A stretch of 64,000 nucleotides of DNA, taken from contig NC_133532.1 in NCBI RefSeq assembly GCF_048544455.1, positions 81,609,156 through 81,673,155 of the forward strand, in the 5' to 3' direction. This DNA comes from Silene latifolia (taxonomy: Eukaryota; Streptophyta; Magnoliopsida; Caryophyllales; Caryophyllaceae). The position numbers and the translations under genes are program-made. Below the pieces are notes generated by a model. That model was not told the DNA's origin. It saw only the letters and a program-made list of their open reading frames with translations, and ran no database searches. This document shows positions 33,832-45,687 of this stretch, piece by piece. How positions within the stretch are numbered: the first letter of the stretch is position 1; every line of letters begins with the position of its first letter.

Positions 33832-34926
33832 ATGAATGACGAATTCGTTCCACAACCCAATGATGAGCCTTTCCATGACTATTATGCTCGATTTTACTAC
33901 TACCGCAACACTAGACTCATCCCCCTCATTTCCCTTGGGTATGTCCTTGATTGGGATTACTGGGGCCGTCTCGTGCTTGATGTCATGAATCTCGAGACCC
34001 GTGAAAAGGCTCTTAACTTGAGTAATGGGAGTGTCTACTACATGGATTGGCCGGAGCTTTAGAATTTCTTTGAGTTCATGGCTTGCGAAAGCCGGGAGGT
34101 AGCTTGTCAACAAAGTTCGTCGCAGAGTCTTGAAGAGGAACTCTATATGATTCTGGCTCAAAGCGAACAAGTGATCAAAGAGATGCAAGAAATAAGTGAG
34201 CAATTGACCATTACTTATGCTCTTCCACCCATCCAGTGTGAGTCTTTTGCAACTAATAATTTAGAATTATTGGAAGATGATGATGATGGTCCTAATTTTT
34301 CTTTTAAAATTCCCCATAACATCACTCCGATTGACCATTTAGAGACTCATGACATTGGCCTTGTAGTACATGACACCCATGTCGTGGACGATGTTGGGCC
34401 CGTTTTTAATGAAAAGGACGAGGTTTTACCCGAGACCTTAGAACCTTACAAATCCTTCCATGGAGGATATAGTGGACCCATTAGAAGTAGATAGTGGACT
34501 ATGTGACATAGAGGTTAAAGGATGAAACCCCCAATTTCCCAAAGTCCTACCATTTAGAGTTTTCATACCACCCAATTGAGACCGTTTATGATGATATGTT
34601 ATACACTAACAATTTGTTTCATGGTCTTAAGCATGATGCTCCATCTCTTACGGACGAGTGGAGTGATACGGTGGTTCTCTTTGAAATCTCGGATGCATTT
34701 TGATAAGATTTATCCTACTTTATGTTTGATCTTTCAAGCTAATATCTTATCAATTACGTATATATGCTTTTGTATTGCCCATGCACAGGTATATGATTTA
34801 CTTCTAAGGGCATTGACGTGCTTTGAGGACAATGGAGGATCCATTAGAAAAAAAACTAGTTTGTTTTTGTTTTATTTCAATTTTTACGCAATTTCATGTT
34901 TTATTAGAATTAGGAATAAATTTTAG
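33832..34926 (+). pseudogene. Element ORF, acidic unknown protein, broken
   Basis: 33832-34494 is one frame with a single TAG at 34060-34062: MNDEFVPQPNDEPFHDYYAR, then a helical Glu/Gln-rich part (EELYMILAQSEQVIKEMQEI) and a Asp/Glu/His-rich part. After 34494 the frame is lost, but 34576-34926 still encodes AQVYDLLLRALTCFED, the same C-terminal signature as ORF A of the element at 20094. Both families therefore share this unknown protein; no domain recognised. ORF-1 is absent. Confidence 0.5.
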
Positions 34927-35011
34927 ACTAATTAGCTGTTTTGATTTGTGATTTGAAGGTGTTTGAAAACGAGAAGAGGCATTTTGAAGGATAGCATACT
35001 ACTCCATGTTG

Positions 35012-35109
35012 CAACCCCGTTCGGGGTCGTAACATTTTTACAAGTTCTAAAAAAAAAAAAAAAGTCAACGGTCAACCCCGATCGGGGTTGACTTCCCCGA
35101 TCGGGGTCC
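35012..35109. repeat. Interior CCCCGATCGGGG palindromes
   Basis: Three dyads: 35012-35029 (CAACCCCGTTCGGGGTCG), a perfect 22-bp palindrome at 35071-35092, and 35094-35109 (TCCCCGATCGGGGTCC). These are the same words as the LTR palindromes at 32694-32729 and 49340-49375. They lie after the broken ORF, where a second cistron would be expected in a fuller family member. Confidence 0.8.
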
Positions 35110-35487
35110 TGACTTTCTACTTTATTACGTGGTTTAATAAAAGACGGGATATGCTATCATTCTCCATATGCTTCAAAAACAAAGGACGATACTCCTTCTC
35201 TCTATTTTTCTTCATTTCTGAATCAAATCACATCCGAAAACCTCTATTAGCATCAAGGACCTAGTACCCACCGGAATTTTGGCCCATTTTTTTTTCTTGA
35301 TGAGATGCTAAGTGGAGGGATCCCCCAATGTTTATGCTAGCTTGGAGGAGGCTCGTTAGTCTAGTAAGTTTTCTTTGTTTTGCATTTTAGTTTATTTCTC
35401 GCAACCCATTAAATATGACCTCTTGTCCTTCTTGTTTATGTGCTTTGCGCCATTTTTATGATTTAGTTGGGTAATTTGATTGTTGGC

Positions 35488-35523
35488 ACATTGAGGACAA
35501 TGTTATGTTTAGCTTGGGGGGAT
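35488..35523 (+). other. Internal polypurine-like motif
   Basis: CACATTGAGGACAATGTT followed by ATGTTTAGCTTGGGGGGA; homologous in order to 26244-26282 in the other Athila-like family. Confidence 0.5.
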
Positions 35524-36104
35524 ATTGCATTCGCATATTAGTTAGTTTGCATTTAGTTAGTATAGATTTAGTGAGAATTTTTGAAAAATTTGTGTGAATT
35601 TTTGCTTCTAATTCTTTGCTTGTCCTACTTATGCCCTCTTGCATATCCTAATGATTGCTTAAGCTAATGATTTGTTCTTTTATGATGGGATAATAGCTAC
35701 ATGGGGATGTCTTGACATAGTAGGTGGGAGATGGAAAATGAACCGAGTAGGCTTGATCTTGACTTTTGGCAAGCTACAAAATGGTAAGGTAGAACCTCTT
35801 TGGACCGATGCATCCATATCCGGTCTCTCTTAGGTGAGTGTAGGTCTCCTTATGTTGTGTGTTACATCAAAACGCACAAGTATGGTCTTTAATTCATCTC
35901 TTGTTAAGCATGCATTCATTTGTCAAACCATTTTGGAGCCATTCACATGATAAATTTAGCCTTTTTGACCCCTTCACAAAATTTATCCCTAGCTACATCA
36001 TTGAAATTGCCTACCCTTGTTGAGCTAGTAGTTTAGTTGGATAATGTTTGGGTGCTCATTGGGATGTGGTTTATTGTTGGAAGTCATGTGAGCTTGGTCT
36101 TAGT

Positions 36105-36300
36105 GCTTATGAAAAGAAATGGAAGGAATGTGAAAAAATGTGAGAAAAGAAGAAAGAAAAAAATGCTTGAAGAAAAATGAAAGAATGAAAATGAATGAGA
36201 AGAATGAAAAGATTGAATAAGCATTGAAAAATGAAGAAAGAAAAGCATGAAAAAGAAGAAGCAAAGATTGTGTTGAAAATGAGAAGAAGAGGTGTAGTAG
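36105..36300 (+). repeat. Purine-rich tract
   Basis: About 195 bp almost entirely A/G, built from imperfect GAAAAATGAA and AAGAAGA words, in the 3' untranslated part of the element. The opposite strand gives a spurious Phe/Ser/Leu-rich ORF. No function assigned. Confidence 0.7.
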
Positions 36301-36845
36301 GGAGCTCTCATGCATCATTTATACATTTTGGAGAGCTTTTCTATGTTTTGTATTGTTATCTTGGGTTTAGTTTTGAGATTGAGCACCTTTACATTTTGGT
36401 AGTTTCTAGCTTGACTTAGCTCCACATTACCATAACTCATTTGTTCCCCTTTCTTACCCATGTTTATTTACCTTCTTCTTACCCTTGGCTTCTTTACATG
36501 CTTGCATTTGATTGTTTTGTCTTATAGTTTTGAATTGATTACCATATTAGATTGCGGACACATTTTCATGAGTTGAGGATAGTTGAGTGTTTATTCACAA
36601 AATATCCTTTCACATCAAAATGAGTTTGAGTGCCCCGTGAGAGCCCATAAGTCAAAAGATCATGCAAGAGCTTAAAGGTTCATTTCGAGTTTTCCATGCT
36701 ACACCGTCATGTAAATCTCATCCATGTTTTGCTTTATTCGTTGCCCATGTTGTTTCGGGTTTTTGTTAAATCATTATGCTTAGCTTGTTTGGGGTATTGC
36801 AATTGATGGGATATGGTTTCTTGCTTGGAGACAAGCAAGGGTTAG

Positions 36846-36857
36846 CTTGGGGGAGTT
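36846..36857 (+). other. Polypurine tract
   Basis: GCTTGGGGGAGTT region immediately before the TGATAAG start of the 3' LTR. Confidence 0.75.
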
Positions 36858-37188
36858 TGATAAGTGCATAATTTACATTGTTTTACCCCTTAGATTAGCT
36901 CCATTTTATATGTATTATGCACTACCTTTAGTGTTTATGAGCTAATATTTGCTTTCTAGTTCCATTTGTATGTTTTCTCATGTTTTGTAGGAAAATGAGC
37001 TAAAATGAGCCCAATTCTACTCAAGTACAAATACTAGAAGTATGAGCTAAGTTAAAGAAGAGATGATGGACCAACATGGAAGATGTGCATGGACTTGCAT
37101 GGATAAAGTGATGGATTAATTTGAAAAATTACAAATGCAAAGTCAAGCCCATAATTCACAAGTCAACAAATGCCTAGGATGCTAAAGT

Positions 37189-38450
37189 TGTTGGAATATG
37201 TGTCCTCCGACAATAATGCGATCACAACTGTTGATCATGATGATCACATGTTTAAGTCTCATTATAAAGAATACAATTGGGAAGTAATATTTTACTCATC
37301 AACCTGGTCCACACATATCGGTAATGATTGGTGACTAGAGTTTGACATTACTCGTCGTGTGGACGGTGGTGATCAGTTGATCCCCTAGGTCATACCTAAA
37401 GGGCAACACTCTTAATTGATCATTTAATTGATCGTATAACGTTACGAGTCAATTAAATTATTTAAAATTGACGGACGATTTTGGAAGTAATATTTACGTG
37501 TCTCATTGAAATTTGATTAAATGAGATACGGTCTGAGTAATCGAATTGTTTCATTACTCAGATGAAATTATTGTTTAAGGAAACAATTGAAATTGAATGA
37601 ATTATTATAAATACAAGTTATTGTGATTTATAATTGGTAAAATATTTTGGTACAAGTAATTATGAATTACTAAGTCGATTTTTGTATATGACGTATTTTT
37701 ATTAATACGTTGATTTTTAATATGTTAAAAATACATAACAATTTTTATGTGACATGTGACATGTGACATATTGACAAAAATAAAATGGATTCCATTTTAC
37801 ATGTAAACCGAAATTAAGGGAGGATTTAGGATAATATTATGTTTATCATGTGAGTGGTAAGCATAATGATTACCCTAATTGACTAGCCATGCAAACCTAG
37901 TGATCATTGTGAAGAACAACTAATGCATGCATTGGCTCCCTCTTCTCCCCTCTTCCACCCGGTTTTTTGAGAAGAAAACCCACTTTGGTTTTTCTTCTTA
38001 TTTACCCATTATACACTACAAATGAGTTTAGTGCTTAATATTATTCATTCATCTAAAAATTTGAGTTTTAGAAAGATAAAAACTCTTCCTTCTCTTCCTT
38101 CTCTCTAACTGAAATAATAGAGAGTTCCATAATATTTTTAAGTCAATTTTTCCACTAAATTAATATTGTTCTAGTATACATAATATTAATTTAATTAAGA
38201 GTTTGCTTTGGGTATTATACTTTGGGAGGGATCCTATACTTGGATCCTAATTCATCCATTGAGGAAAGCACAAGAACAAGAGAGAAGGAGATCTCTCTTG
38301 TGCCCAAATAAACCGAAATACCAATGTAAGATAGAGATTTCTTCTTTAACTATTTTATTGTTTGCATGCATAAGATCACCATTTAATTTTATGACTAAAT
38401 TAACAAAAACATATATGAATATGTTAGTATATAGATCTACTTTTCCTTCA
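37189..38450 (+). repeat. Copia 5' LTR
   Basis: 1,262 bp, TGTTGGAATATGTG to TTTTCCTTCA. Contains a threefold GTGACAT tandem at about 37749-37770 (ATGTGACATGTGACATGTGA). Confidence 0.9.
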
Positions 38451-38470
38451 ATCGGTATCAAGAGCCATGG
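38451..38470 (+). other. Primer-binding site (tRNA-iMet-like, imperfect)
   Basis: ATCGGTATCAAGAGCCATGG directly after the LTR. The usual Copia site is TGGTATCAGAGC; here one substitution and one extra A are seen. Confidence 0.65.
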
Positions 38471-40679
38471 TTGTTTGCATGCAAATCGGTTAAAAGTTTT
38501 TCCGAGTTATACGATTAACATATAAAACTTGTTTAATTTGTGTTATTATGATATATCACGAAATAATATTATGCATGTTAAAGTTTCCGGTCCTAAAATA
38601 TTTTTAGGATATTTTGGTTAATTTATGGATTTTTATTGTTCATATTACATAATAATGGCATTAAAAATATGATTTTATGAATAAAATGTTATTTTCGGAC
38701 TAAAATTAGCTAAACTTCGAATTTTTCAGTGATTTTTGGATATGTTGTCACATATATTATTTTGAGATGACCTGTAAATTTTCATAATTTTTGGACTTCT
38801 TATACTCGAAAAATGGATTTTTCATTATTAAAATCGGATTTAGATGAAAAATAGGTTAATATGAGATAAATTTCGAATCTGGTCATAGAAATTTAGTATG
38901 TTGTCACATGCAATTTTACAAGATGTGTGTAAAATAATAGGCTATATTGAAGTCTTTATGCATGATTTATAATTTTTTGAAGAAAAATAGCATAAATAGT
39001 GACTTAATTAGTGAAATATTAATAAAACATAATCCATGACTAAGGAAAAACGTCACATGTTGCATTTTATTATCTTTTTCAGATCTAAAATTGAAAAGTT
39101 GATGAATATAATTTTTCTCATGTTTTTATGATTATTTTGTTAAAACCGATAAACCGCAACATTGTTTTTCCGGATAAAATTCGAAATTTTTAACCTAAGA
39201 TTTGAACATTATGAGTGTCATGGTATTTTTCCAGAATGTTCATGAGTTTAAATTTTGAATTTTGAATTTATTTGAAATTTTGTGATTTATTTGAAGTTTA
39301 TAGCTTTTTATTGTAATTTTAGGTCCATTAATGAACAAATTTTAGAAATATGAGTTAATTATGGTCAAATAATTAGTGAAGACTAAATTTTGAGTCCTAA
39401 AAGGTTAGGGTAATTAACTTATGCATAAATATGAATTTATGTAATTTTTGTGATTATAAAATGTTGAATCACGCAAATCCGTAAAAACCAAGTAATATAC
39501 GATATTGGCTACTTAAAGGCGATTTAGCATAAAATTGGGCATGTTCATATATATTATAATGCTGCATTTTATTTATGATTGTCATAATTTTATTTTATGT
39601 AATTTTTGAATTATGTAATTTTTACTTAGTATGGCCTTAGTTTTTATTGGTATTACCCAAATGTATGGGAATATCGATTCGGTTGTAATTTATTGTGATC
39701 TCGTATCACCGTTTTGTAATTTAATAGATTTATTTTATTTTAGTTACAAATGTATAATAGGAAATTATGTAATTTGTTATGTAATTTATTTATTTCGGAG
39801 TTCCCAAAGACGGATTTCTTCAAGATAGCGATTCACAAAGACGGTGTTACCTCGAGATGTGTGCCACAACCGAAGTTCAAGGGACCAATGGAGTTGGTTT
39901 CCGAATATGTAATAGTTAATTAGATTTTCTATTTTAGGAAGGTCATACTAGGATTTATTTTTATGCTTTGCATTTTATTTATATGTCGCATGCATCGCTA
40001 AATCGCCATAACTAAAACATGCATCATCTTTCATCGAGTTTATCGACCGTGTCAATTACAATTATCGTAGTTCACCGCTTTAGTTCACTTAAAACGTGAT
40101 AGATAATAAATTGACATGACCTCTCGCTAAAATAAATAATTGAGACATAGCCTTACCAAATAGTAGAAACCATGAAACCCTATTTCGCGAGGGAGTGCAC
40201 TCGGCCATCCCGGGGTACAAACCTTGTTACGTAGGGGAAGTGGGTGATAAATGTCTATCCACCGAATTCGTGTTGATGAGGGTTTCATCGGCCATCCCGT
40301 GCCCAAATTAATGTGAATTTGGATCATGGACACATTTATTCGAAATTTGGATTGAGCTCAACGGAAGTATTCGTGACCGTAGTCGCATGTGTTCCGGGCT
40401 ATAGATAAACATTAGAGAATTTTATCGACCAAGAGTTCTAAAAGTAGAATCGATTAAGCGTTAATCCACCGAATTGTATTAATAAGGGTTTCATCGGCTA
40501 TCCCGTGCCTAAGTTGATATGAATTTGGGTCTTGGAATCTTTTATCTAAGTTGGGTAGAGGTCACTAGATAAATGCAATAAAACTTGTTTAAATTAGTTT
40601 TCACGAGTATTATTATTAAAACGACATTTGTTTTACTCCTTCTATTTTGTTTTGTAGACCACTTCTTTTCCCATAACAA

Positions 40680-41570
40680 ATGGCTACACCGACCCCTAAC
40701 GCCACGCCTCTCGCTAATTCATCATGGCTCCGATCCTTCATGGATCGATGTAAACTTGAAAAGAATGGGTCAAATTTCTCCGATTGGGATGCCCAACTCA
40801 AATTAGCCGCCCAAGGTGACGACAAGCTTCGTTACCTCACTGAGGCCTCTCCACCCGAACCTAATGTTAGATCGAGTGCCGCTACTAGGGAAGCATATGA
40901 GGCTTACCATAAGGAGTCCGCCGCAATGAAAAATGTATTAATCTTTGCGATGGAGGCGGATCTCCAAAGGAGAGCCTTTAAGATGGGCACCGCTAATGAG
41001 ATTTACTCCAAGCTTGTGACAATGTTTTCACAAACTCCGCGGATCGTCCAATATGAGGCGGCCGCGGCATTCTTTGATCTCGACTTCAAAGAGGGCCAAA
41101 AGGTTAGCCCTCATGTGCTCAAACTTATGGAGCTTGTCGAGACCTTGAAGATTCAAAAGGTTGAAATCCCCAAAGAACTCATTGTAGATAGGATTCTACA
41201 CTCCTTGTCCAAAGTCAAAGCGTATGTTCAATTTCGGGTGAATTTTAACATGCAAGACAAGGATGTGTCTCTTGAAGAATTGCACAAGTTACTTGTGCAA
41301 GCCGAAAGGGACATGGGGTTAAATGTGAACCCACCCAAGGATGTGCTTAACATTAGCACCAAAAACAAGGGGAAGTTCAAGAAGAATGGGAGGAAGGGTA
41401 AGAAACAAGCTCCCACTTTCACCAAAGCTAAGACTTATGAAGCTAGCACTTCAAAAATCAAGAAGGGTCCTCTTGATAAATGCCATTATTGTAATGGTGT
41501 TGGACATTGAAAAAGAAATTGTTCCAAATACCTTGGTGATATTAAGGTGGAAAGATTACTCCGGAGGTAA
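40680..41570 (+). pseudogene. gag: Copia Gag with stop in the zinc knuckle
   Basis: 276 codons open from ATG 40680, then TGA at 41508-41510 and 19 more codons to TAA at 41570. Seen: an N-terminal UBN2-type capsid region (NFSDWDAQLKLAAQGDDKLR; EIYSKLVTMFSQTPRIVQYE; VSPHVLKLMELVETLKIQK), a basic linker (KKNGRKGKKQAPT) and a CCHC knuckle CHYCNGVGH-stop-KRNC. The stop replaces the tryptophan expected after the histidine (TGG to TGA). The loss removes the last cysteine and so RNA binding. Apart from this stop the gene looks intact, which points to recent death or to suppression. Confidence 0.88.
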
Positions 41571-44500
41571 ATGACTATCCTTTCTTTTATGTTTCTAATT
41601 CAACTATGGTATTGTGATACAAAGTTGTGATAATGTATCTCCCTTTTTATTGTAAATAGGGCCTCCACCAAGCAAAGACAAGGGAAAAGAAAAGCAAGCT
41701 TGAGAAACCATCAAGAAGCTAGGAATAGCTTTCATGGAGCTTCGCTTTTTATTGTTTTATTTTAATTATGTTTTGGATTTTAGAACCTTTAAGTTTCCGT
41801 GTTCGACATGGAAAGGTATTTTGGATAATTGGTTGTATTTTGGATAATGGTGGCTTGGTTTGCAACCCAAGTCACCCGTTTTATCTTTTTATCCTTGTTC
41901 TAAAATTCGTATTTACATGCTTGCTCTTAGAAACATATGATTATTCACTTAAAGTGATCTAATAGACAACTATAATGATGGGATTCATTATATGTCCACA
42001 TGCTTAAGGCTTGTGTATGATCATTTATAAAGTGATATTGAGTCTATGAACTCTCTTAAAGGAATGTCAATCACCAAGTACACTTCAAAATCTAAAACTA
42101 TTAGTCAACCTATGAGATAGTTCTCCTTATACTTCAAAATCATTATTTGTGTCTCATATGCTATCTTTGAATCTCTAGTGTATTTATTCTAAAGATCGAG
42201 TGGGAGAAAAATGAAGACACAACACACACCAAGATAAATTTGTGTACTTGTGTAAACGAGATCTACGCAAGGGAGAATGATTTGAATGGAGGTATATCTA
42301 TTTATATAGTATACCCAATAGATAAGATCTATGGTCTCAAATAGTTCTATATGACTAAAGAGACCAAGTGAAGTAATCATAAGAGTATGTTCTCAAGATA
42401 ACTACACGAGGAGACCAAAAGAAAGTTTTGGAACTAGAATGACTAATGTAAAGTCTTAATTGACTAGTTTATGATAAATTTTGACCAATAGTTTCAACTT
42501 TACTTAAGAGCCTAAATGAATCAAAGTAACATCCTAGTAATAAATCTAGTTTATGACTAGAGGTTGCAAGGATTGATATACCGATATCCTCAAATTGTTA
42601 AGTTAAGTTTTAACCACGCAAAAGTCATTACTTAACCACATTATGAAAATGAATTGGTTAAACCTCCTTCCAAAGGGATTTCAAGGACATGTGTTAGATA
42701 TTATTTATATTTGAATAATGACATTGCTACACATCATTATGATATGTGTGAGTTAGAGATTAAAATCTCTTTCCATAAGGTTAAGATGAGACCACTTCAA
42801 AATAGGTATTTTGAAAGGATATGATGGGAACATATATGGTTTTATCTTAAACAAAAGCAATACAATGTCTAAATTGAGTAGTCAATTGCGAAACAAGTGG
42901 GAGTTAGAAATTATCATGTGAAGACATGGAATTTAGTGGGAGTAATCATCTTATATAAGTTTAACTCATCACTCATTGAAGAATGACGAGCTAATACCTT
43001 CCTTCACAGAGGAAGATTTGAGTTTTCAATTCTGGATGAAAATGGACCATGATGAATCCAACTACATCATGAGATGTTGGATAAGTATTGTAAGATACAC
43101 ATCGAATCAACGAGATACGTAGATTATTCATTTAAATGAAAATGGAATTGCCATTAGCAGTCATGGTCGTTCCTTGAACCTAATATAGTTGATGCCATGA
43201 TTAAAAGTTACTAATGTTTCCGCCATTAGAATAATCATGCACATGTCCAATTATGAGTCATATGCATAAGAGCATGATGAATCATTGGTAAGCCATAGTA
43301 GAAACGTCATGAATTCTCGAGAAGAATTCGATGAGCGATTTCGGTGTTTGACAGAATACTCTGTTATGTGTCAAGAGGTTGCACATATTAAAGAAATCCG
43401 AACACACGTAAAGATTTATGAAAATCCTAAACTTTACAAGCTAAAGGGAGAAATAGGAAGTTTGGAAAGATACTTAGTTGAATAAAGAAGTTGCTCAAAA
43501 CTAATCTTTCCTAATATGCTAGGACTTGTGAGAAGTGCTAGGCTAATCATCTTGATAAATTGTTGCAAGACTCTACAAAACATTTACCTAGTGCATTGTG
43601 TGTGGATGAATTACTTGATCAATACAAGTTATATCATTCACCACAAATTCGTTCGTTATGTGATAATAGATAAGGAAGTTCTTTTAAGATAAAGAACCGA
43701 AACCAAGGTCGGGAACCTTGATGTGTACTTGGTAAGGTTCATGCTATGAGTGATAACATGAATGTAAAGGATAATACGATTAAGAAGTTTGAACACATGG
43801 ACACGTAACATGTTAAACTTTTATTGCAATCAACAAGTGTTTACACACTTGCAATATGCATCACAAGGTTGTAATATGGTATTGACTACCCGAGTGTGAT
43901 GTCGACATTTGTCGTTTGAGTTATTATTAACTCACCTTATACTTTGTTACATCCAACGGGTTGTAGAGACAATTGAACCCCGTTTAAGTGAACACGGATT
44001 AGCATTGTATTTGCCCATAGTTACTTACATGAGGTGACGTCTCGAAGTGACTAGAGTGTGATGCGATTGATGGCAAGTTCAAGTGCCATAGAGTCATATG
44101 AGAATGACTAGTCGATCACATAGGCGGACTGTTAGGAACATTTTGTCGGGCTTTATGACCGCTTATAGAGTTCTGGCAAATTTATATAGCCTGGTCGTGG
44201 CGAGAGCTGCTATAGTATTCTAATGAGTCGATTCTTTTGACTAAAGATTATTCGCCTAAGATGGCACAGTTTCAGATTAACTTTGATTTGTGTTACTACG
44301 ACCTTCGTAAATGGGGTCAAATGGGCATATTTTGGGTTATGATGGTTGTGGCTAGTTGAAGGGAATGAGTGCGATAGGAATTGTCCACCCCTAGTCAGGG
44401 TTATAACAATATCTCAGGGCCACTCGAGGAGTAATGAACTGGAAATGCGTGGCCACGCTCGGAATGTATCCATGGTGGATAAATCCGGTCAATCAGTTAT

Positions 44501-44633
44501 TCTCCAGATCGAGGAAACCACTCTCGATATGATCACTTGCAAGTACGACCTGAAAGACACCTTGCATTGAGTGGGAGATAGTAATAGGACAAGAGAATTG
44601 GTGACGCACACTTGTCGAGGACAAGTGGGAGAT
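41571..44633 (+). other. Gene-less 3' interior of the Copia element
   Basis: Three kb without a long ORF. Short peptides such as the 66-codon frame at 43285-43485 show no known motif. No YVDD-type reverse transcriptase motif or HHCC integrase motif was found by eye. It ends with a polypurine tract (AAGTGGGAGAT, 44624-44633) before the 3' LTR. It may be old filler acquired by the gag-only family. Confidence 0.55.
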
Positions 44634-45687
44634 TGTTGGAATATGTGTCCTCCGACAATAATGCGATCACAACTGTTGATCATGATGATCACATGTTTAA
44701 GTCTCATTATAAAGAATACAATTGGGAAGTAATATTTTACTGTCAACTGGTCCACACATATCGGTAATGATTGGCTGACTAGAGTTTGACATTACTGTCG
44801 TGCGACGGTGGTGATCAGTTGATCCCCTAGGTCATACCTAAAGGGCAACACTCTTAATTGATCATTTAATTGATCGTATAACGTTACGAGTCAATTAAAT
44901 TATTTAAAATTGACGGACGATTTTGGAAGTAATATTTACGTGTCTCATTGAAATTTGATTAAATGAGATACGGTCTGAGTAATCGAATTGTTTCATTACT
45001 CAGATGAAATTATTGTTTAAGGAAACAATTGAAATTGAATGAATTATTATAAATACAAGTTATTGTGATTTATAATTGGTAAAATATTTTGGTACAAGTA
45101 ATTATGAATTACTAAGTCGATTTTTGTATATGACGTATTTTTATTAATACGTTGATTTTTAATATGTTAAAAATACATAACAATTTTTATGTGACATGTG
45201 ACATGTGACATATTGACAAAAATAAAATGGATTCCATTTTACATGTAAACCGAAATTAAGGGAGGATTTAGGATAATATTATGTTTATCATGTGAGTGGT
45301 AAGCATAATGATTACCCTAATTGACTAGCCATGCAAACCTAGTGATCATTGTGAAGAACAACTAATGCATGCATTGGCTCCCTCTTCTCCCCTCTTCCAC
45401 CCGGTTTTTTGAGAAGAAAAACCACTTTGGTTTTTCTTCTTATTTACCCATTGTACACTACAAATGAGTTTAGTGCTTAATATTATTCATTCATCTAAAA
45501 ATTTGAGTTTTAGAAAGATAAAAACTCTTCCTTCTCTTCCTTCTCTCTAACCGAAATAATAGAGAGTTCCATAATATTTTTGGGTCAATTTTTCCACTAA
45601 ATTAATATTGTTCTAGTATACATAATATTAATTTAATTAAGAGTTTGCTTTGGGTATTATACTTTGGGAGGGATCCTATACTTGGAT

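Noticed and set aside
36084-36318. Minus-strand Phe/Ser/Leu-rich ORFs
   Set aside because: Shadow of the purine-rich tract on the plus strand; not a membrane protein.
41571-44633. Decayed Copia pol
   Set aside because: No integrase or reverse transcriptase signature could be seen in any frame; a profile search could still find very old traces.
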